Assembly: GCA_965228005.1 (NCBI GenBank)
Contig: CBDDGV010000003.1
Location: 806,001 to 870,000 of the forward strand
DNA length: 64,000 bases
Origin: JBCCXZ01 sp965228005
GTDB lineage: Bacteria > Planctomycetota > Planctomycetia > Pirellulales > Lacipirellulaceae
Direction: 5' to 3'
Part shown: positions 36,821 through 46,271 of the stretch, in pieces
How positions within the stretch are numbered: the stretch's first letter is position 1
How the letters are laid out: the number at the start of each line of letters is the position of its first letter
Notes under the pieces: model-generated
Databases searched by the model: none
Seen by the model: the letters and a program-made list of their open reading frames with translations, nothing else
What the model was told of the DNA's origin: nothing
Translations under genes and position numbers: made by a program

Positions 36821-38395
36821 CTACCTCCAGATCTCCCATGTATCCGTCCTGAATGGAGTGACGGGCAGAATGCCCTTTTCGGTGTACAGGTTGCACTCCG
36901 GATTGTCGCCCCACGCATAACGAACGGCCAGGGGCTCTGTGACATAGGGATGCCACACCTCAATCCTTCCATTGCCCAGGTGGCGGGCAAAAGCTGCTCG
37001 CCAGGTCCGGTCGGACCCGCGGATCGCGAATCCAACGATCGGGTCCCCAGCGTCGCCGTCGACGGTTTGCAAGCCGTTCCCAATGGGCGAGAGAGTCACC
37101 ACGACCTTGTCCTCCACGATCTTATGGTCGACCAGCCTGGGGCTCTCGTAATCGAGGTCGTAGCCGTAGTTCTTCGCCAAGGCGATTCGGGCCAGGCGGT
37201 TTGCAACCTCGTGCTTATTGCGAGGGTGCACGTCGTCCGAGGCGCCAAGATCGATGATGACCGCTTGACCCGTGTCCGACAGGCGATCGAGCGTCAAAGT
37301 CTGAGCTTCCCGCAACCGAGCCCACGACGAGTCGAAGGACCCTTCCTGGCGTTCCAGATAAGCGGCGAGCTGCACCCAGTAGAACGAGAGCTTCTCTTGG
37401 TTCCATGCGTCCCGCCACGACTGAATCAAGAGCGGGAAGAGTTCCCGGTACTCTTCCGGCCGCCAGGCATTCGACTCGCCCTGATACCAAAGCACGCCCC
37501 GGACCGCGTACCCGGCAATCGGCGCGATGCGTGCTTCGTAGAGGTTGCCGGGCCTGGCGTTACCCATGGACCAAATGCTAGACGGGAGCGGCCGCTCCTC
37601 GGGCTGCCGACCTTCTTGCCGAAGCTTGGTCGACCGTCGCTCCCAATCAGAGAACGCCTGCTCGAACCAGGCCTTCGCCCCGGCGTCGTCTCCTTCACGG
37701 TCTTTCTGGCGCCACTCATCAAGACGGTTGGCGAACGCCGGGTCGGCTTCAACGATCCGCCGGGGAGTCCATGCTTCGGCAGCGGATCCCCCCCAGGCGT
37801 TATCGATCAGGCCGACAGGTACACCGAGCGTTCCTTGCAGACGCCTCGCAAAGTAGTAGCCGACCGCGGAGAATCGTTGAGCGTTCTCGGGAGTGCATCG
37901 TTCCCAAGAGCCTTCGAAGTCGTAGAGCGGCTCTTCCGACCCATAGTTGTCCACCGTAAGCAACCGGATCGACGGGTGATCGGCGACGAGCAGTTCGATG
38001 TCTCCGTTCATCGCCCCGCCCACCGAGAACTGCATGTTCGATTGCCCAGAGCAGACCCAGACTTCACCTACGAGAACGTCCGTCAGCTCGATCTGGCCAT
38101 CACCGTCAACAAGGATGGTCAGCGGCTCGCCCGTCGTGAGAGGATCCAGCACGACCCGCCACCTCCCGTCTACTGCGGCGGTGGTCGTGTGGGTCTGATG
38201 GTTCTCACCACCGGAGACGGTTACCGTGACCTCGGTTCCCGGCGCGGCCTTCCCCCATAGCGGGGCCGCAGCGTCACGCTGCAGGACCATGCCGTCGCTG
38301 AACAGGTTCGGCATGGAAAGCTCTGCGTGAGCGGCGGAGCAAAGTACCGCCAGAAAGGCAGGCCACGCAACGTAAGGAAGCCCCAGGAGATTCAT
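36821..38395 (-). CDS. Sialate O-acetylesterase family (SGNH-type) carbohydrate esterase
   Basis: A 524-residue protein with a signal peptide (MNLLGLPYVAWPAFLAVLCS, then AAHA). It opens MPNLFSDGMVLQRDAAAPLW, as usual in this family. The nucleophile block is VWVCSGQSNMQFSVGGAMNG (GQSNM), then GLIDNAWGGSAAEAW, RGVLWYQGESNAWRPEEYRE and the Asp-His pair in LGASDDVHPRNKHEVANRLA. Despite the family name these enzymes remove acetyl groups from varied glycans. It sits between a GH43-like enzyme and a DUF1559 gene on the minus strand and probably deacetylates the same polymer. Confidence 0.9.
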   Translation of the reverse strand: MNLLGLPYVAWPAFLAVLCSAAHAELSMPNLFSDGMVLQRDAAAPLWGKAAPGTEVTVTVSGGENHQTHTTTAAVDGRWRVVLDPLTTGEPLTILVDGDGQIELTDVLVGEVWVCSGQSNMQFSVGGAMNGDIELLVADHPSIRLLTVDNYGSEEPLYDFEGSWERCTPENAQRFSAVGYYFARRLQGTLGVPVGLIDNAWGGSAAEAWTPRRIVEADPAFANRLDEWRQKDREGDDAGAKAWFEQAFSDWERRSTKLRQEGRQPEERPLPSSIWSMGNARPGNLYEARIAPIAGYAVRGVLWYQGESNAWRPEEYRELFPLLIQSWRDAWNQEKLSFYWVQLAAYLERQEGSFDSSWARLREAQTLTLDRLSDTGQAVIIDLGASDDVHPRNKHEVANRLARIALAKNYGYDLDYESPRLVDHKIVEDKVVVTLSPIGNGLQTVDGDAGDPIVGFAIRGSDRTWRAAFARHLGNGRIEVWHPYVTEPLAVRYAWGDNPECNLYTEKGILPVTPFRTDTWEIWR

Positions 38396-38571
38396 CGGGT
38401 GACCTAAAGGAGTGCATTTCGAGGTTGGGAAACGAAGATAGAAACAGATCGCGGCAGAGTTGAGCTGAGACGACGCCTGCTCATTGGCCGCAGCGCAGGT
38501 TGGGCTTCAAGGAGGGCTTGCGAGTCGAGCAGCCAAACGAAGTCGAGTGCATCCTATTAAAGCAAATCGAC

Positions 38572-39555
38572 TCAGAAGTCTCCGACCGGGTTGAAATCGG
38601 CGCGACCCCCTAGGAATTGGTAAACCGTTTCGAACTCGATATCCTCGCTCAGGAAGTGAACCGCACCGTCCCCCATCAGGAAGTGCGCACCGCCCGGGTG
38701 CGACGAGATGAACCCGTTCGATGCGTTCCAGTTGTTTGGGCCGCTGCAACGGAATGGCGTCGACTCGTCGCAAGTGTTGGTGTTGATGGGCACCGCCGTG
38801 CTCCGACTCCCCTGGCCGTTGTTGCTGCGGAACCAGCCCCTGGCGGTGTGCACTGAGCACTGTGGCCTGACCTCCCCAAAAAAGATGGTGGAGCTGAGCC
38901 CATCCGTGCAGTGACGGAACTCGATCCTGTGGTTGTGTCTCGTGAAGGGGCCGGAGATCTCGTCAAGATCCATGCCCGCGTTCGGGAACGCTTTCTCCGC
39001 GATCAAGTTCCAGTCGGCGATTGGGTACGAGGGCGTGTGAGCGGGGTTGCAACCTACGAGCAAGTTGGCGTTGGACCCGCTGGAAGCGTTGTAGTTGTGA
39101 GCCGCTCGCAGTCTTTCCTCTGCCCCGGCGTTATTCACCGGCCGCCACATGCCGTCCAGCAGGTCGTCGGACGGACAGATATAGACCGGGATCACAAGCT
39201 CGTCGATCGGTTGCCCATTGGGCTGGGTCTGATCTTCAATCGGCATCGAGAAGTCGATGAAGTCGAAGGCGGCTTGTTGCTCCATGTACGGAAGCAGGAA
39301 TACGAGCACCGAGCCGCGGCCCTCTTCAACATCGTCGCCCGGGGGAAGCCTTCCCTGGGTGCCGTGGTAGTTGTGGAGCGCTAAACCGATCTGGCGGAAG
39401 TTGCTGATGCAAGCCGAACGGCGCGCCGCCTCGCGTGCCGACTGCACCGCGGGGAGCAAGAGGGCGACCAGTACACCGATGATTGCGATGACGACGAGGA
39501 GTTCAACTAGAGTAAACCCTAGACGGCGGTTGGCGCGTGGTTGTCGATGAGTCAT
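38572..39555 (-). CDS. DUF1559 protein with type IV pilin-like N-terminus
   Basis: ATG 39555 (MTHRQPRANRRL) directly precedes GFTLVELLVVIAIIGVLVAL and the helix LLPAVQSAREAARRSACISN; an upstream ATG at 39576 adds seven residues. The 327-residue body has NFRQIGLALHNYHGTQGRLP, LLPYMEQQAAFDFIDFS, VYICPSDDLLDG and CTDGLSSTIFFGEVRPQ, and ends ISSHPGGAHFLMGDGAVHFL. This is a standard member of the family. The stop is followed by about 170 bases with nothing recognisable before the next minus-strand stop region. Confidence 0.9.
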   Translation of the reverse strand: MTHRQPRANRRLGFTLVELLVVIAIIGVLVALLLPAVQSAREAARRSACISNFRQIGLALHNYHGTQGRLPPGDDVEEGRGSVLVFLLPYMEQQAAFDFIDFSMPIEDQTQPNGQPIDELVIPVYICPSDDLLDGMWRPVNNAGAEERLRAAHNYNASSGSNANLLVGCNPAHTPSYPIADWNLIAEKAFPNAGMDLDEISGPFTRHNHRIEFRHCTDGLSSTIFFGEVRPQCSVHTARGWFRSNNGQGSRSTAVPINTNTCDESTPFRCSGPNNWNASNGFISSHPGGAHFLMGDGAVHFLSEDIEFETVYQFLGGRADFNPVGDF

Positions 39556-39630
39556 CTCAAGCGCTCTCGTGTACATTCGTGGTTTCGAAAAGAGTGAGTA
39601 AAGAGAATGGTGTCTAACTCAGCAGAAACA

Positions 39631-40761
39631 CTATTCTTCAAATCCGGGGATGACCTCGCGGATAAACTCCGTGAGCCGCTCTGCCATAGCTTTTTGTCGT
39701 TCTGCCGACGGGTGCGCATCGCCCGTGTAGGGGAAGATCAATCCGTAGACCCTGGGGTCGTTGTGTTTGCTCCTCAGTTCTTCAACCGCTCCGCGCAAAT
39801 AACCCGGCCAAGGCGAGTCGTCATCGGTGGCCTGCATGCTGCCTAGACTGAGGATGATGTGGGCCCCGGGATAACGATCGCGGAGTGTGCGGGCGAAACG
39901 GATATAGTTCTCCTTCGCGCCTTCCGCGGTATGAGGTCCCCAAGCGTCGTTCTGCCCCAGGTTGACGACGACCAATTGGGGGGTCCACTGGTCAAAATCC
40001 CAAGGCTTGGACGGCCCGAGTTTGTCGTAATACAGCGTCTGCATGTTTCCGCCGAAGCCCCAGACATCAACGTAGAGGCCGATGCCCGAGACCGAGATGC
40101 AGTGGTACTCGGCGGCAAGCTCCCGGGCTGTGATGCCCGCGTAAGCGTAGTAGTTGTCCTTGGCGACGGCGTCGTTCGAGTCGCCCTTCGTAGACGCTAC
40201 CGAGTGGCCGGCGGTAATCGAGTCCCCATAGAATTCGATCCTCCTCTTGGGGCGCTCCGGCGGCGGCAGAAGCTGCTTTCCCGCGTCGAGCATGAAACCG
40301 CGGAACGCCGTTTTGCCTTCGGCGGTCTCGGTCCGCTTGAACAGCGTCACGGTGTGCACAGTGTCGCTGAGGCCCTCGGCGACAAGGTAACTCGACTGGC
40401 CGGGATTTAGATCAAACAGGGCCGGGGGACCGCCGTCGACGATGGCATAGAGGTAGTTGTCGCCGTAATCGTGCAGGGTCGCGGTAATCGACTCCCCTTC
40501 GAACCGGGCCGTAACTTCGCTACCAGGCCACCAGAGAGTAGGCGCCTTCGGGTCCTCGTGATCAATACGTCCCGTGTAGCGGATGTGAGGGTGATCAGCC
40601 TCAATGACCGTCACGGCAAAGGCCGGATGGCAAAGGCAAGCCGTGCACATCAAGAACAGGCTCATGCCCCGCCAGGCCTTGGCGGCAAAGCCGCACCGAT
40701 AGCGAGTCACTCCTGCTGTCGGAGCGTGAGCAGCTTCGTAGTAGCGTGGCAAAACGATCAT
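39631..40761 (-). CDS. CE2-like SGNH carbohydrate esterase
   Basis: A 376-residue protein. The first ~49 residues include a signal segment (GMSLFLMCTACLCHPAFA), so the true start may be downstream of 40761. An N-terminal jelly-roll-like part (IRYTGRIDHEDPKAPTLWWP, SEVTARFEGESITATL) is typical of CE2. The SGNH part has IEFYGDSITAGHSVAST, VVVNLGQNDAWGPHTAEGAK and the Asp-His pair in DAHPSAERQKAMAERL. Expected role: removal of O-acetyl groups from glycans outside the cytoplasm. It is divergent from the lipoprotein gene at 40.8 kb, with 45 bases between starts. Confidence 0.87.
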   Translation of the reverse strand: MIVLPRYYEAAHAPTAGVTRYRCGFAAKAWRGMSLFLMCTACLCHPAFAVTVIEADHPHIRYTGRIDHEDPKAPTLWWPGSEVTARFEGESITATLHDYGDNYLYAIVDGGPPALFDLNPGQSSYLVAEGLSDTVHTVTLFKRTETAEGKTAFRGFMLDAGKQLLPPPERPKRRIEFYGDSITAGHSVASTKGDSNDAVAKDNYYAYAGITARELAAEYHCISVSGIGLYVDVWGFGGNMQTLYYDKLGPSKPWDFDQWTPQLVVVNLGQNDAWGPHTAEGAKENYIRFARTLRDRYPGAHIILSLGSMQATDDDSPWPGYLRGAVEELRSKHNDPRVYGLIFPYTGDAHPSAERQKAMAERLTEFIREVIPGFEE

Positions 40762-40806
40762 GCTATGCTGACAAACTCTTCACTAACTAATCGGAGAAAG
40801 CTCTCG

Positions 40807-41277
40807 ATGGAACCGAACCACTCTTTGTTGTTCCTGCGGCGACCAAGCATGTCGATAATGTGGTCCTTTCTAGGTCTGGCAATGCTTGGCTGCGGCTCGG
40901 GCAGCGTTTCTGTTACTGGGACGGTAACCCTTGACGGCTCTCCACTTGCTGAGGCTTTCGTGTCATTCACTCCGGATGACGGCGGTCGGCCGGTATCAAT
41001 AACAACGAATGACTCTGGAGAGTTTGCCTTCGACGACGGGACGCCTCCTGGACTATTGGCCGGGGTGTATAAAGTGACTGTTAGCAAGACCGAGAGACTT
41101 GGCTTGCCCCCTGGAATCGAGGAAGGCGGGCCGATCCCCGCGGACTTCGACCCGGCCAGCGCCAAGGAGCACTGGGTCACGCCGCGAAAGTACGCAAAAA
41201 CTAGCACCTCCGGATTAACCGCGAACGTGGAACGAGGGATGTCGCCAGTGGCATTAAATCTGATCTCGGATGAGTAG
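40807..41277 (+). CDS. Small lipoprotein with carboxypeptidase-regulatory-like beta fold
   Basis: ATG 40807 starts a 156-residue product with a lipobox (WSFLGLAMLGC, Cys about residue 29). GSVSVTGTVTLDGSPLAEAF follows, then GVYKVTVSK, the same plan as the lipoproteins at 4.9 and 51.6 kb. It is near a DUF1559 gene as in those cases. The longer open frame from 40471 has no support. Function unknown. Confidence 0.8.
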   Translation: MEPNHSLLFLRRPSMSIMWSFLGLAMLGCGSGSVSVTGTVTLDGSPLAEAFVSFTPDDGGRPVSITTNDSGEFAFDDGTPPGLLAGVYKVTVSKTERLGLPPGIEEGGPIPADFDPASAKEHWVTPRKYAKTSTSGLTANVERGMSPVALNLISDE

Positions 41278-41296
41278 CGTCCCGGGCGCCGTCTGA

Positions 41297-43135
41297 TCAC
41301 AAGCGTTTGTCGAGCGGGCTCCCGAGCCGCTGATCTGATGAGCCAGGGTCGCTTTGTGAGTCGACGGGTTCGATACGCGGATCGACAAGAACAACATGGT
41401 CGTGGTGCAAGGAGCCGTCTGCATCGGATGTCACAATTGTCAGGTATCGAGCGCTGAGGGGCAGGGGAATCTCGAAGGCCTCATCCCCGTCGCTCCGCCC
41501 GAAGTCTAGGCGGCTGTAACAGAGCTCGCCGTCGACATAGACCCGTGCGTCCACGCGCGACGGGTCGACCGGGTGGTCCATCGTGTGCGAGTTGTCCAGG
41601 TTCGTAACCGAACCCACCAAGCGAATGTCCGTCGATTCGCAAGCGGCAAGCCGGCGGACGGATCTGAGGTTGAACGTAATGCCGACGTTGGAGTGCAGGC
41701 CGAGGATGCCGTCTGCTGCCGTGGCGAGTCTAGCGGTGGCGCACTCGAACGCGGTCCGGCCCCAGAAGTCTTGATCCTGACCGCTAAAGACACTGTTCTC
41801 CACTTCCGGTTCGAGCCGCCGACGTGACCAGATCGGCCCCCAAGAATCTCCGCTGGTTGAAGGCAAGTCGATCTTCCCGCCCTCCGAGTTGTACTGAGTC
41901 GCGATTCCGTCGGCCTCGGGCACGAACACGCCGTCGATGAGTGGGGTCCAGCGGGTGGCCCTGTAGGGCGTTCCATCGACTTCGACTTTCCGGTAGTAGG
42001 CCTCCTGGTCGATCGAGTAACCCTTGTATCGACCCCAGAAACCTGTGACCGGGTCGACCGAGCCAGCGACTACCGGGCCATTGGATTTCTTGCCCGCGAG
42101 CAGGTCGAGCAGGCTCACGGCTTTCGGCTCCCGGTTCGGTTTTGCTTCGTGCAGGCTCTGGCGCCCTTCGTACAAGCTTGCGACAGCCCTGGGGGAGGCG
42201 TTGCGGTGAACGCCGTCACGATCGACTCGGACGGACATGCCTTCGAGTAGCTTGCGCACAAAGCTGCTAGCGGGCTCGGTGGCATGCAGGCCGTGCACAT
42301 GGACCTCGCCATCGAAAACGCTCACGTCGGTGCCGTCCCCGCCAACCCTAACGCCGAACTCGGTCCCCACATCGACAACGGTTGCTGAAGGGGTGACGAC
42401 AGTGAAGGACTCGTCTCCGTTGGCGCGGCCAACAACCATCCCATCGAGCAGCCTCGCAGAGGTCGGGCTTGTGATCTGTAGTTGGGAAGCGGGATTGATG
42501 ACTAACTCCGCCCCGCTTGTAAACTCGATCGTCGCCGTTCCTCGTTCGATCGCCAGGAGGTCGCCGGGCCGCAGCCGCATCAAGAAGTCTGCAGGGGCGG
42601 CATCGTTGACCCACCGGAGGTCGTTCGAGATGGAAACAACACGCGCTACGATCTGCTCGGTGTCTTCCACAAAGAGAGAAGCAGGTTGCGACGAGCTGTC
42701 GGCCGGCGAGGAACCGGGCGGGCTTGTCTTGCCCCGATCCGCGACCACCCCTGAATCGGGCTCCAGGCCTAACCAGAACAGTGCCGCGGCGACCAAACTA
42801 GCAGCCAGGCCAACCGTGATGCGAAGAAGCGGTCCCGCACTCTTGCGTTCACGGCCCACGCTGTGGGCCTCACGCTTCTCATGTCTGGGCTCGTTCATCA
42901 GGGTCAACAGCCCGTTGATGTCGCCGCTGCCACGCGAATTCCCCCAGCTCCGCATGCCCGCTAGGAGGTGGACCGTCTTGAGGTAGGTTCGACGATTCGC
43001 TTCATCAGTTTCAAGCAGGCCCTTTAGTTCCTGAGCCTCAGCAGCCGTGAGCTCCTGGTCGCAGAGCACCCCTAGCAACTCTTCCAGTCGCTGCTCTTGC
43101 GTCCTTCCGCGACGGGGATCTTGTTCTTGCGCCAC
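41297..43135 (-). CDS. FecR-domain protein with C-terminal NPCBM-like domain
   Basis: A 612-residue protein. An N-terminal helical region (RLEELLGVLCDQELTAAEAQ) resembles those of the other FecR partners. A membrane segment is at about 107-122 (ITVGLAASLVAAALFWLGLE). The FecR-type domain includes GTATIEFTSGAELVINPASQ and TVVTPSATVVDVGTEFGVRV. The last ~170 residues (GIATQYNSEGGKIDLP, ECATARLATAADGILGLHSN, VGITFNLRSVRRLA, LDFGRSDGDEAFEIPLPLSA) resemble an NPCBM/NEW2-like carbohydrate-binding domain. A sugar-binding domain on the outer side would make a direct polysaccharide sensor (inference). It abuts the sigma gene: the sigma stop ends at 43136 and this ATG is at 43135. Confidence 0.85.
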   Translation of the reverse strand: MAQEQDPRRGRTQEQRLEELLGVLCDQELTAAEAQELKGLLETDEANRRTYLKTVHLLAGMRSWGNSRGSGDINGLLTLMNEPRHEKREAHSVGRERKSAGPLLRITVGLAASLVAAALFWLGLEPDSGVVADRGKTSPPGSSPADSSSQPASLFVEDTEQIVARVVSISNDLRWVNDAAPADFLMRLRPGDLLAIERGTATIEFTSGAELVINPASQLQITSPTSARLLDGMVVGRANGDESFTVVTPSATVVDVGTEFGVRVGGDGTDVSVFDGEVHVHGLHATEPASSFVRKLLEGMSVRVDRDGVHRNASPRAVASLYEGRQSLHEAKPNREPKAVSLLDLLAGKKSNGPVVAGSVDPVTGFWGRYKGYSIDQEAYYRKVEVDGTPYRATRWTPLIDGVFVPEADGIATQYNSEGGKIDLPSTSGDSWGPIWSRRRLEPEVENSVFSGQDQDFWGRTAFECATARLATAADGILGLHSNVGITFNLRSVRRLAACESTDIRLVGSVTNLDNSHTMDHPVDPSRVDARVYVDGELCYSRLDFGRSDGDEAFEIPLPLSARYLTIVTSDADGSLHHDHVVLVDPRIEPVDSQSDPGSSDQRLGSPLDKRL

Positions 43136-43684
43136 TTACTGTGCCCCACTCGTTTGAATCTGAGATTCTATGCATCGCATCAGCGCGGCCCGGACAGCCG
43201 CGAGCGATTTGTAGACGCCATTGGGAGTAATCCCGAGGCGGTCGGCGATCCCCGAAACTGCTTCTCCGGCGCCGTACCGCATCTTGATGAGTTCACGCTG
43301 TCTTTCTGGCATCTTCTCCATGCAGTCGGCAAGGGCTTCTTGCCGTTCCCCCAGTTCGACTTGCATCTCTAATTGAAGGTCCGCCAGATCTTCGACTAAC
43401 TCACTGCTGAAAACGACCTTTGCTCGGCTGGCTCGTTGGTAGTACCGGAGTACTTCGTATTTTGCGATGGTGCAAACCCAACGAACGAATTCCTCGTCGG
43501 GGTCATCCTTGCTGTAAGTGAAGGAATCAATCTTTCGGAAGGCCGCGACGGAAGTGTTCTGGAAGACATCGTCCACTTCGCTGGAGGGCAGCAAGAGGCT
43601 GGCGACAAAGCCGCGCACCCGCTGCTCGTTTGCGATAAGCAACCCAACAAAGGCCTCGTTCGTGAGTGGTTTCCCCGAGCGCAT
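43136..43684 (-). CDS. ECF RNA polymerase sigma factor
   Basis: A 182-residue protein. Region 2 is VGLLIANEQRVRGFVASLLL then SSEVDDVFQNTSVAAFRKID and FVRWVCTIAKYEVLRYYQRA. Region 4 is MPERQRELIKMRYGAGEAVS then ITPNGVYKSLAAVRAALMRC. It is the third ECF sigma next to a FecR gene in this window and differs in detail from the other two. The genes upstream (plus strand, 44-46 kb) are PEP-CTERM proteins, so its target set is unclear. Confidence 0.9.
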   Translation of the reverse strand: MRSGKPLTNEAFVGLLIANEQRVRGFVASLLLPSSEVDDVFQNTSVAAFRKIDSFTYSKDDPDEEFVRWVCTIAKYEVLRYYQRASRAKVVFSSELVEDLADLQLEMQVELGERQEALADCMEKMPERQRELIKMRYGAGEAVSGIADRLGITPNGVYKSLAAVRAALMRCIESQIQTSGAQ

Positions 43685-44143
43685 TTGCTCACTCGTTTCC
43701 TCTGAGGGCTCCGCGCATGCAACTGGTACTCCGTGCCATTCCCGGCCTCCGTGCCGGACTACCTCAATCAGTCAAAGGAGTGCTGATTCGATCAATGCCC
43801 TTCAGTTCGCTACCACGCCCCAAGCGAGGAATTGGACTCAAATCCTGGTCCGAATGACTTTCTCGACGCGGACGCATAATCAACGTAACAGGGGTGCGGT
43901 CCCCCGCACGCCTGTTTGCGATCTACAAACCGAATCAAACTTTACGCCCGAATATCGACCCGATTTTGGGCAAGCTCAGGAAACTTTGCGTTCTATTTCT
44001 TTTGTTTCCACAATGGAAGCAATCGTGCGGTAGCAGATAGCCGGCAACTCGCCGCAGTCGTTCTCCTTTCGATTGCCCAGAGTGAGTCCAGCAGCCGTCT
44101 TTTCATTTGCCTCTCGTTCTCATCTCCAACTCGCAGGCACGCA
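43685..44143. other. Divergent intergenic region, ~460 bases
   Basis: Between the minus-strand sigma gene and the plus-strand PEP-CTERM gene. Local AT content rises around 43920-44030, which fits a promoter region, but I cannot place boxes with confidence. The open frame through it has no motif. Confidence 0.5.
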
Positions 44144-45217
44144 ATGTCGATCCGCAAAGAAGAGAGCCACGCATCCGAGAGTTCCTCCGAGGGAGATTTT
44201 GCCGGGCGGCTCAGAAACTACTCTCGCATGGTGAGCGAGAAGCTCGACTTGAATCGCCAATCTGCTGCCAAAGTCGTCGGGATGTCGGCCGCGGCTTGTG
44301 CGGCACTCTCGGCCCACCAATCGGCTGAGGCGGCGATCCGCTACAGCGGTCCGCTCAACCTCAACGCCGCGGTCTACACCAACTTCTCATTCCAAAACGC
44401 TTCGTTCAACATCGACGGGCTTGCCAACTTCGGGATCTCTGCAGCTCGTTTCTCGGCCTACTACCTCTACGGCTTGCAACAAGTCGGCTTCGGAACAACG
44501 GGCACGGTGAACAACACGAATGCCGCTGGCCCAAATGGTGAAGAGATCGTCTTCGCCCCCGGCCCCAATGGCGACAACCAGCCGGATAGGCTCGGTGCAG
44601 GAACGACGATCGATTCCAACTCGCCCTGGTTTGCGCCGGCCATCAACGCGGGCAACATCAACAAGGCCGTGATCCAGGCGAACAACTACGCCCCCTATTC
44701 CTACTTTTCTGGGAACAACTGGCCGAACCCAGCCGCCGGATTCAACTACCCCAACTACGGCTACGGTTACTTCTACACCGCCACCGGCTTCGCGGGCATC
44801 CGCTTCGACACGGCCGGCGGAAACGCGAAGCATAACGGGTGGGTCCGCCTTCAAATCACTAACAACGGGACCGTTGGCGGGTTCACCCAGCGGTACCAGG
44901 TCGGCAGGATTGATGTCCTCGAATGGGCCTACGAGACAACCCCGGATGCTCCGATCGAAGCCGGCGCAGGCGTAGGGGCCGGAGATTTTGACGCCGACGG
45001 AGACGTGGACATTGCCGATCTCGCGCTCTGGCAGCGAGACGACGGCTCGGCCGCCGGGCTGGAAGAGTGGCAGGTCAACCTCGGGCGTGTCGATACGCCT
45101 GTGCCGGCGATCTCGAGCGTGCCTGAGCCGGGATCGGCTGCACTGCTGACCCTCGGTCTCTTGGCGACGGGGGCCCGCGGAGTCCGCAGGCAGCGGAAAA
45201 TCAAAGAAGCAAAGTAG
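44144..45217 (+). CDS. PEP-CTERM protein, first of a paralogous pair
   Basis: The frame opens at TTG 43916, but ATG 44144 (MSIRKEESHASES) matches the start of the next paralogue. The 357-residue product has a charged N-terminus (FAGRLRNYSRMVSEKLDLNR), then a short hydrophobic export segment ending SAHQSAEA. The domain opens IRYSGPLNLNAAVYTNFSFQ and contains NGEEIVFAPG, SNSPWFAPAINAGN and TATGFAGIRFDTAGGNAKHN then GWVRLQITNNG. A dockerin-like loop (DFDADGDVDIADLALWQRDD) precedes VPEPGSAALLTLGLLATG. The unusual long N-region before the signal is shared by both copies. Function unknown. Confidence 0.84.
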   Translation: MSIRKEESHASESSSEGDFAGRLRNYSRMVSEKLDLNRQSAAKVVGMSAAACAALSAHQSAEAAIRYSGPLNLNAAVYTNFSFQNASFNIDGLANFGISAARFSAYYLYGLQQVGFGTTGTVNNTNAAGPNGEEIVFAPGPNGDNQPDRLGAGTTIDSNSPWFAPAINAGNINKAVIQANNYAPYSYFSGNNWPNPAAGFNYPNYGYGYFYTATGFAGIRFDTAGGNAKHNGWVRLQITNNGTVGGFTQRYQVGRIDVLEWAYETTPDAPIEAGAGVGAGDFDADGDVDIADLALWQRDDGSAAGLEEWQVNLGRVDTPVPAISSVPEPGSAALLTLGLLATGARGVRRQRKIKEAK

Positions 45218-45348
45218 CCGTGCAGTGCGTGGAGTGTCGGCGGGCGTACGGGGCAGTACGCTCTGCCATGCAGCCGCAGCGTCGGCCGTGATTGGTTGGC
45301 TCTGCTCGAAGAGTTCTTTTCCGTTTTCTCCACAGTTAGGTCTGTCTA

Positions 45349-46245
45349 ATGCAAAGAACACCCGGGAATCCGACCTTCTCCGACCGCTTACAGAGTTACT
45401 CTCGGATGGTGACGACCAAGCTCGACGCCGGCCGACAAAAAGCGGTCCAGGCCACGGCGCTCACTGCGGCGGCGAGTGCGACGCTCTCGGCCCACCAAGC
45501 CGCCGAAGCCGCGATCGTTTATAGCGGCCCGGTGAACCTCACCGCCGCGGTCTACTCCGACTTCTCTTTCCAGAACGCCTCATTCAGCATCGACGGCCTA
45601 GCCAACTTCGGCATCTCGGCCGCCCGGTTCTCCGCCTACTACCTCTACGGCTTGCGGCAAGTCGGTTTCGGGACGACGGGTTCCGTCAACAACACCGGCG
45701 TCCCGGGGCCGAACGGTGAAGAGATCGTTTTCGCGCCGGGCGGGGGCGGCCAGAACCAACCCGACAAGCTCGGCGCTGGCACGACCATCGACTCGAACTC
45801 GCCCTGGTTCGCGCCCGCGATCAACGCGGGCAACGGCAACAAGGCCCTGATCGAGGCGAACAACTACGGTTCCGCCGCCGCCGGGAACAACTGGCCGAAC
45901 CCGGCAGCCGGCTTCAACTACCCCGCCTACGGCTACGGCAACTTCTACACCGCCACGGGCTTCGCGGGCGTCCGCTTCGACACGGCCGGCGGCAACGCGA
46001 AGCACAACGGATGGGTGCGTCTGCGGATCACCAACAACGGCGTCGGCGGGACCTTTACCCAGCGTTACCAAGTCGGCAAGATCGACGTTCTCGACTGGGC
46101 GTACAATTCGATCCCCGACGCCCCGATCGCAGCCGGCCAGATCCCCGAGCCGTCGGCCGCCGCACTCGGCACGCTTGGCGCCTTGGCTCTCGGCGCCTCG
46201 AGCGTGAGAGCAATTGGTCGAAAGCGTCGGAGCAAAGCCGCTTGA
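45349..46245 (+). CDS. PEP-CTERM protein, second of a paralogous pair
   Basis: A 298-residue product beginning MQRTPGNPTFSDRLQSYSRM. From AAEAAIVYSGPVNLTAAVYS onward it tracks the preceding protein almost residue for residue (NASFSIDGLANFGISAARFS and YYLYGLRQVGFGTTGSVNNT). It lacks the dockerin-like loop and goes straight to QIPEPSAAALGTLGALALG and a basic end. A strong terminator follows at 46272-46310. The pair is a recent tandem duplication followed by loss or gain of the loop. Confidence 0.86.
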   Translation: MQRTPGNPTFSDRLQSYSRMVTTKLDAGRQKAVQATALTAAASATLSAHQAAEAAIVYSGPVNLTAAVYSDFSFQNASFSIDGLANFGISAARFSAYYLYGLRQVGFGTTGSVNNTGVPGPNGEEIVFAPGGGGQNQPDKLGAGTTIDSNSPWFAPAINAGNGNKALIEANNYGSAAAGNNWPNPAAGFNYPAYGYGNFYTATGFAGVRFDTAGGNAKHNGWVRLRITNNGVGGTFTQRYQVGKIDVLDWAYNSIPDAPIAAGQIPEPSAAALGTLGALALGASSVRAIGRKRRSKAA

Positions 46246-46271
46246 GCACAGCGTCGCACGGCGCAGTCGCA

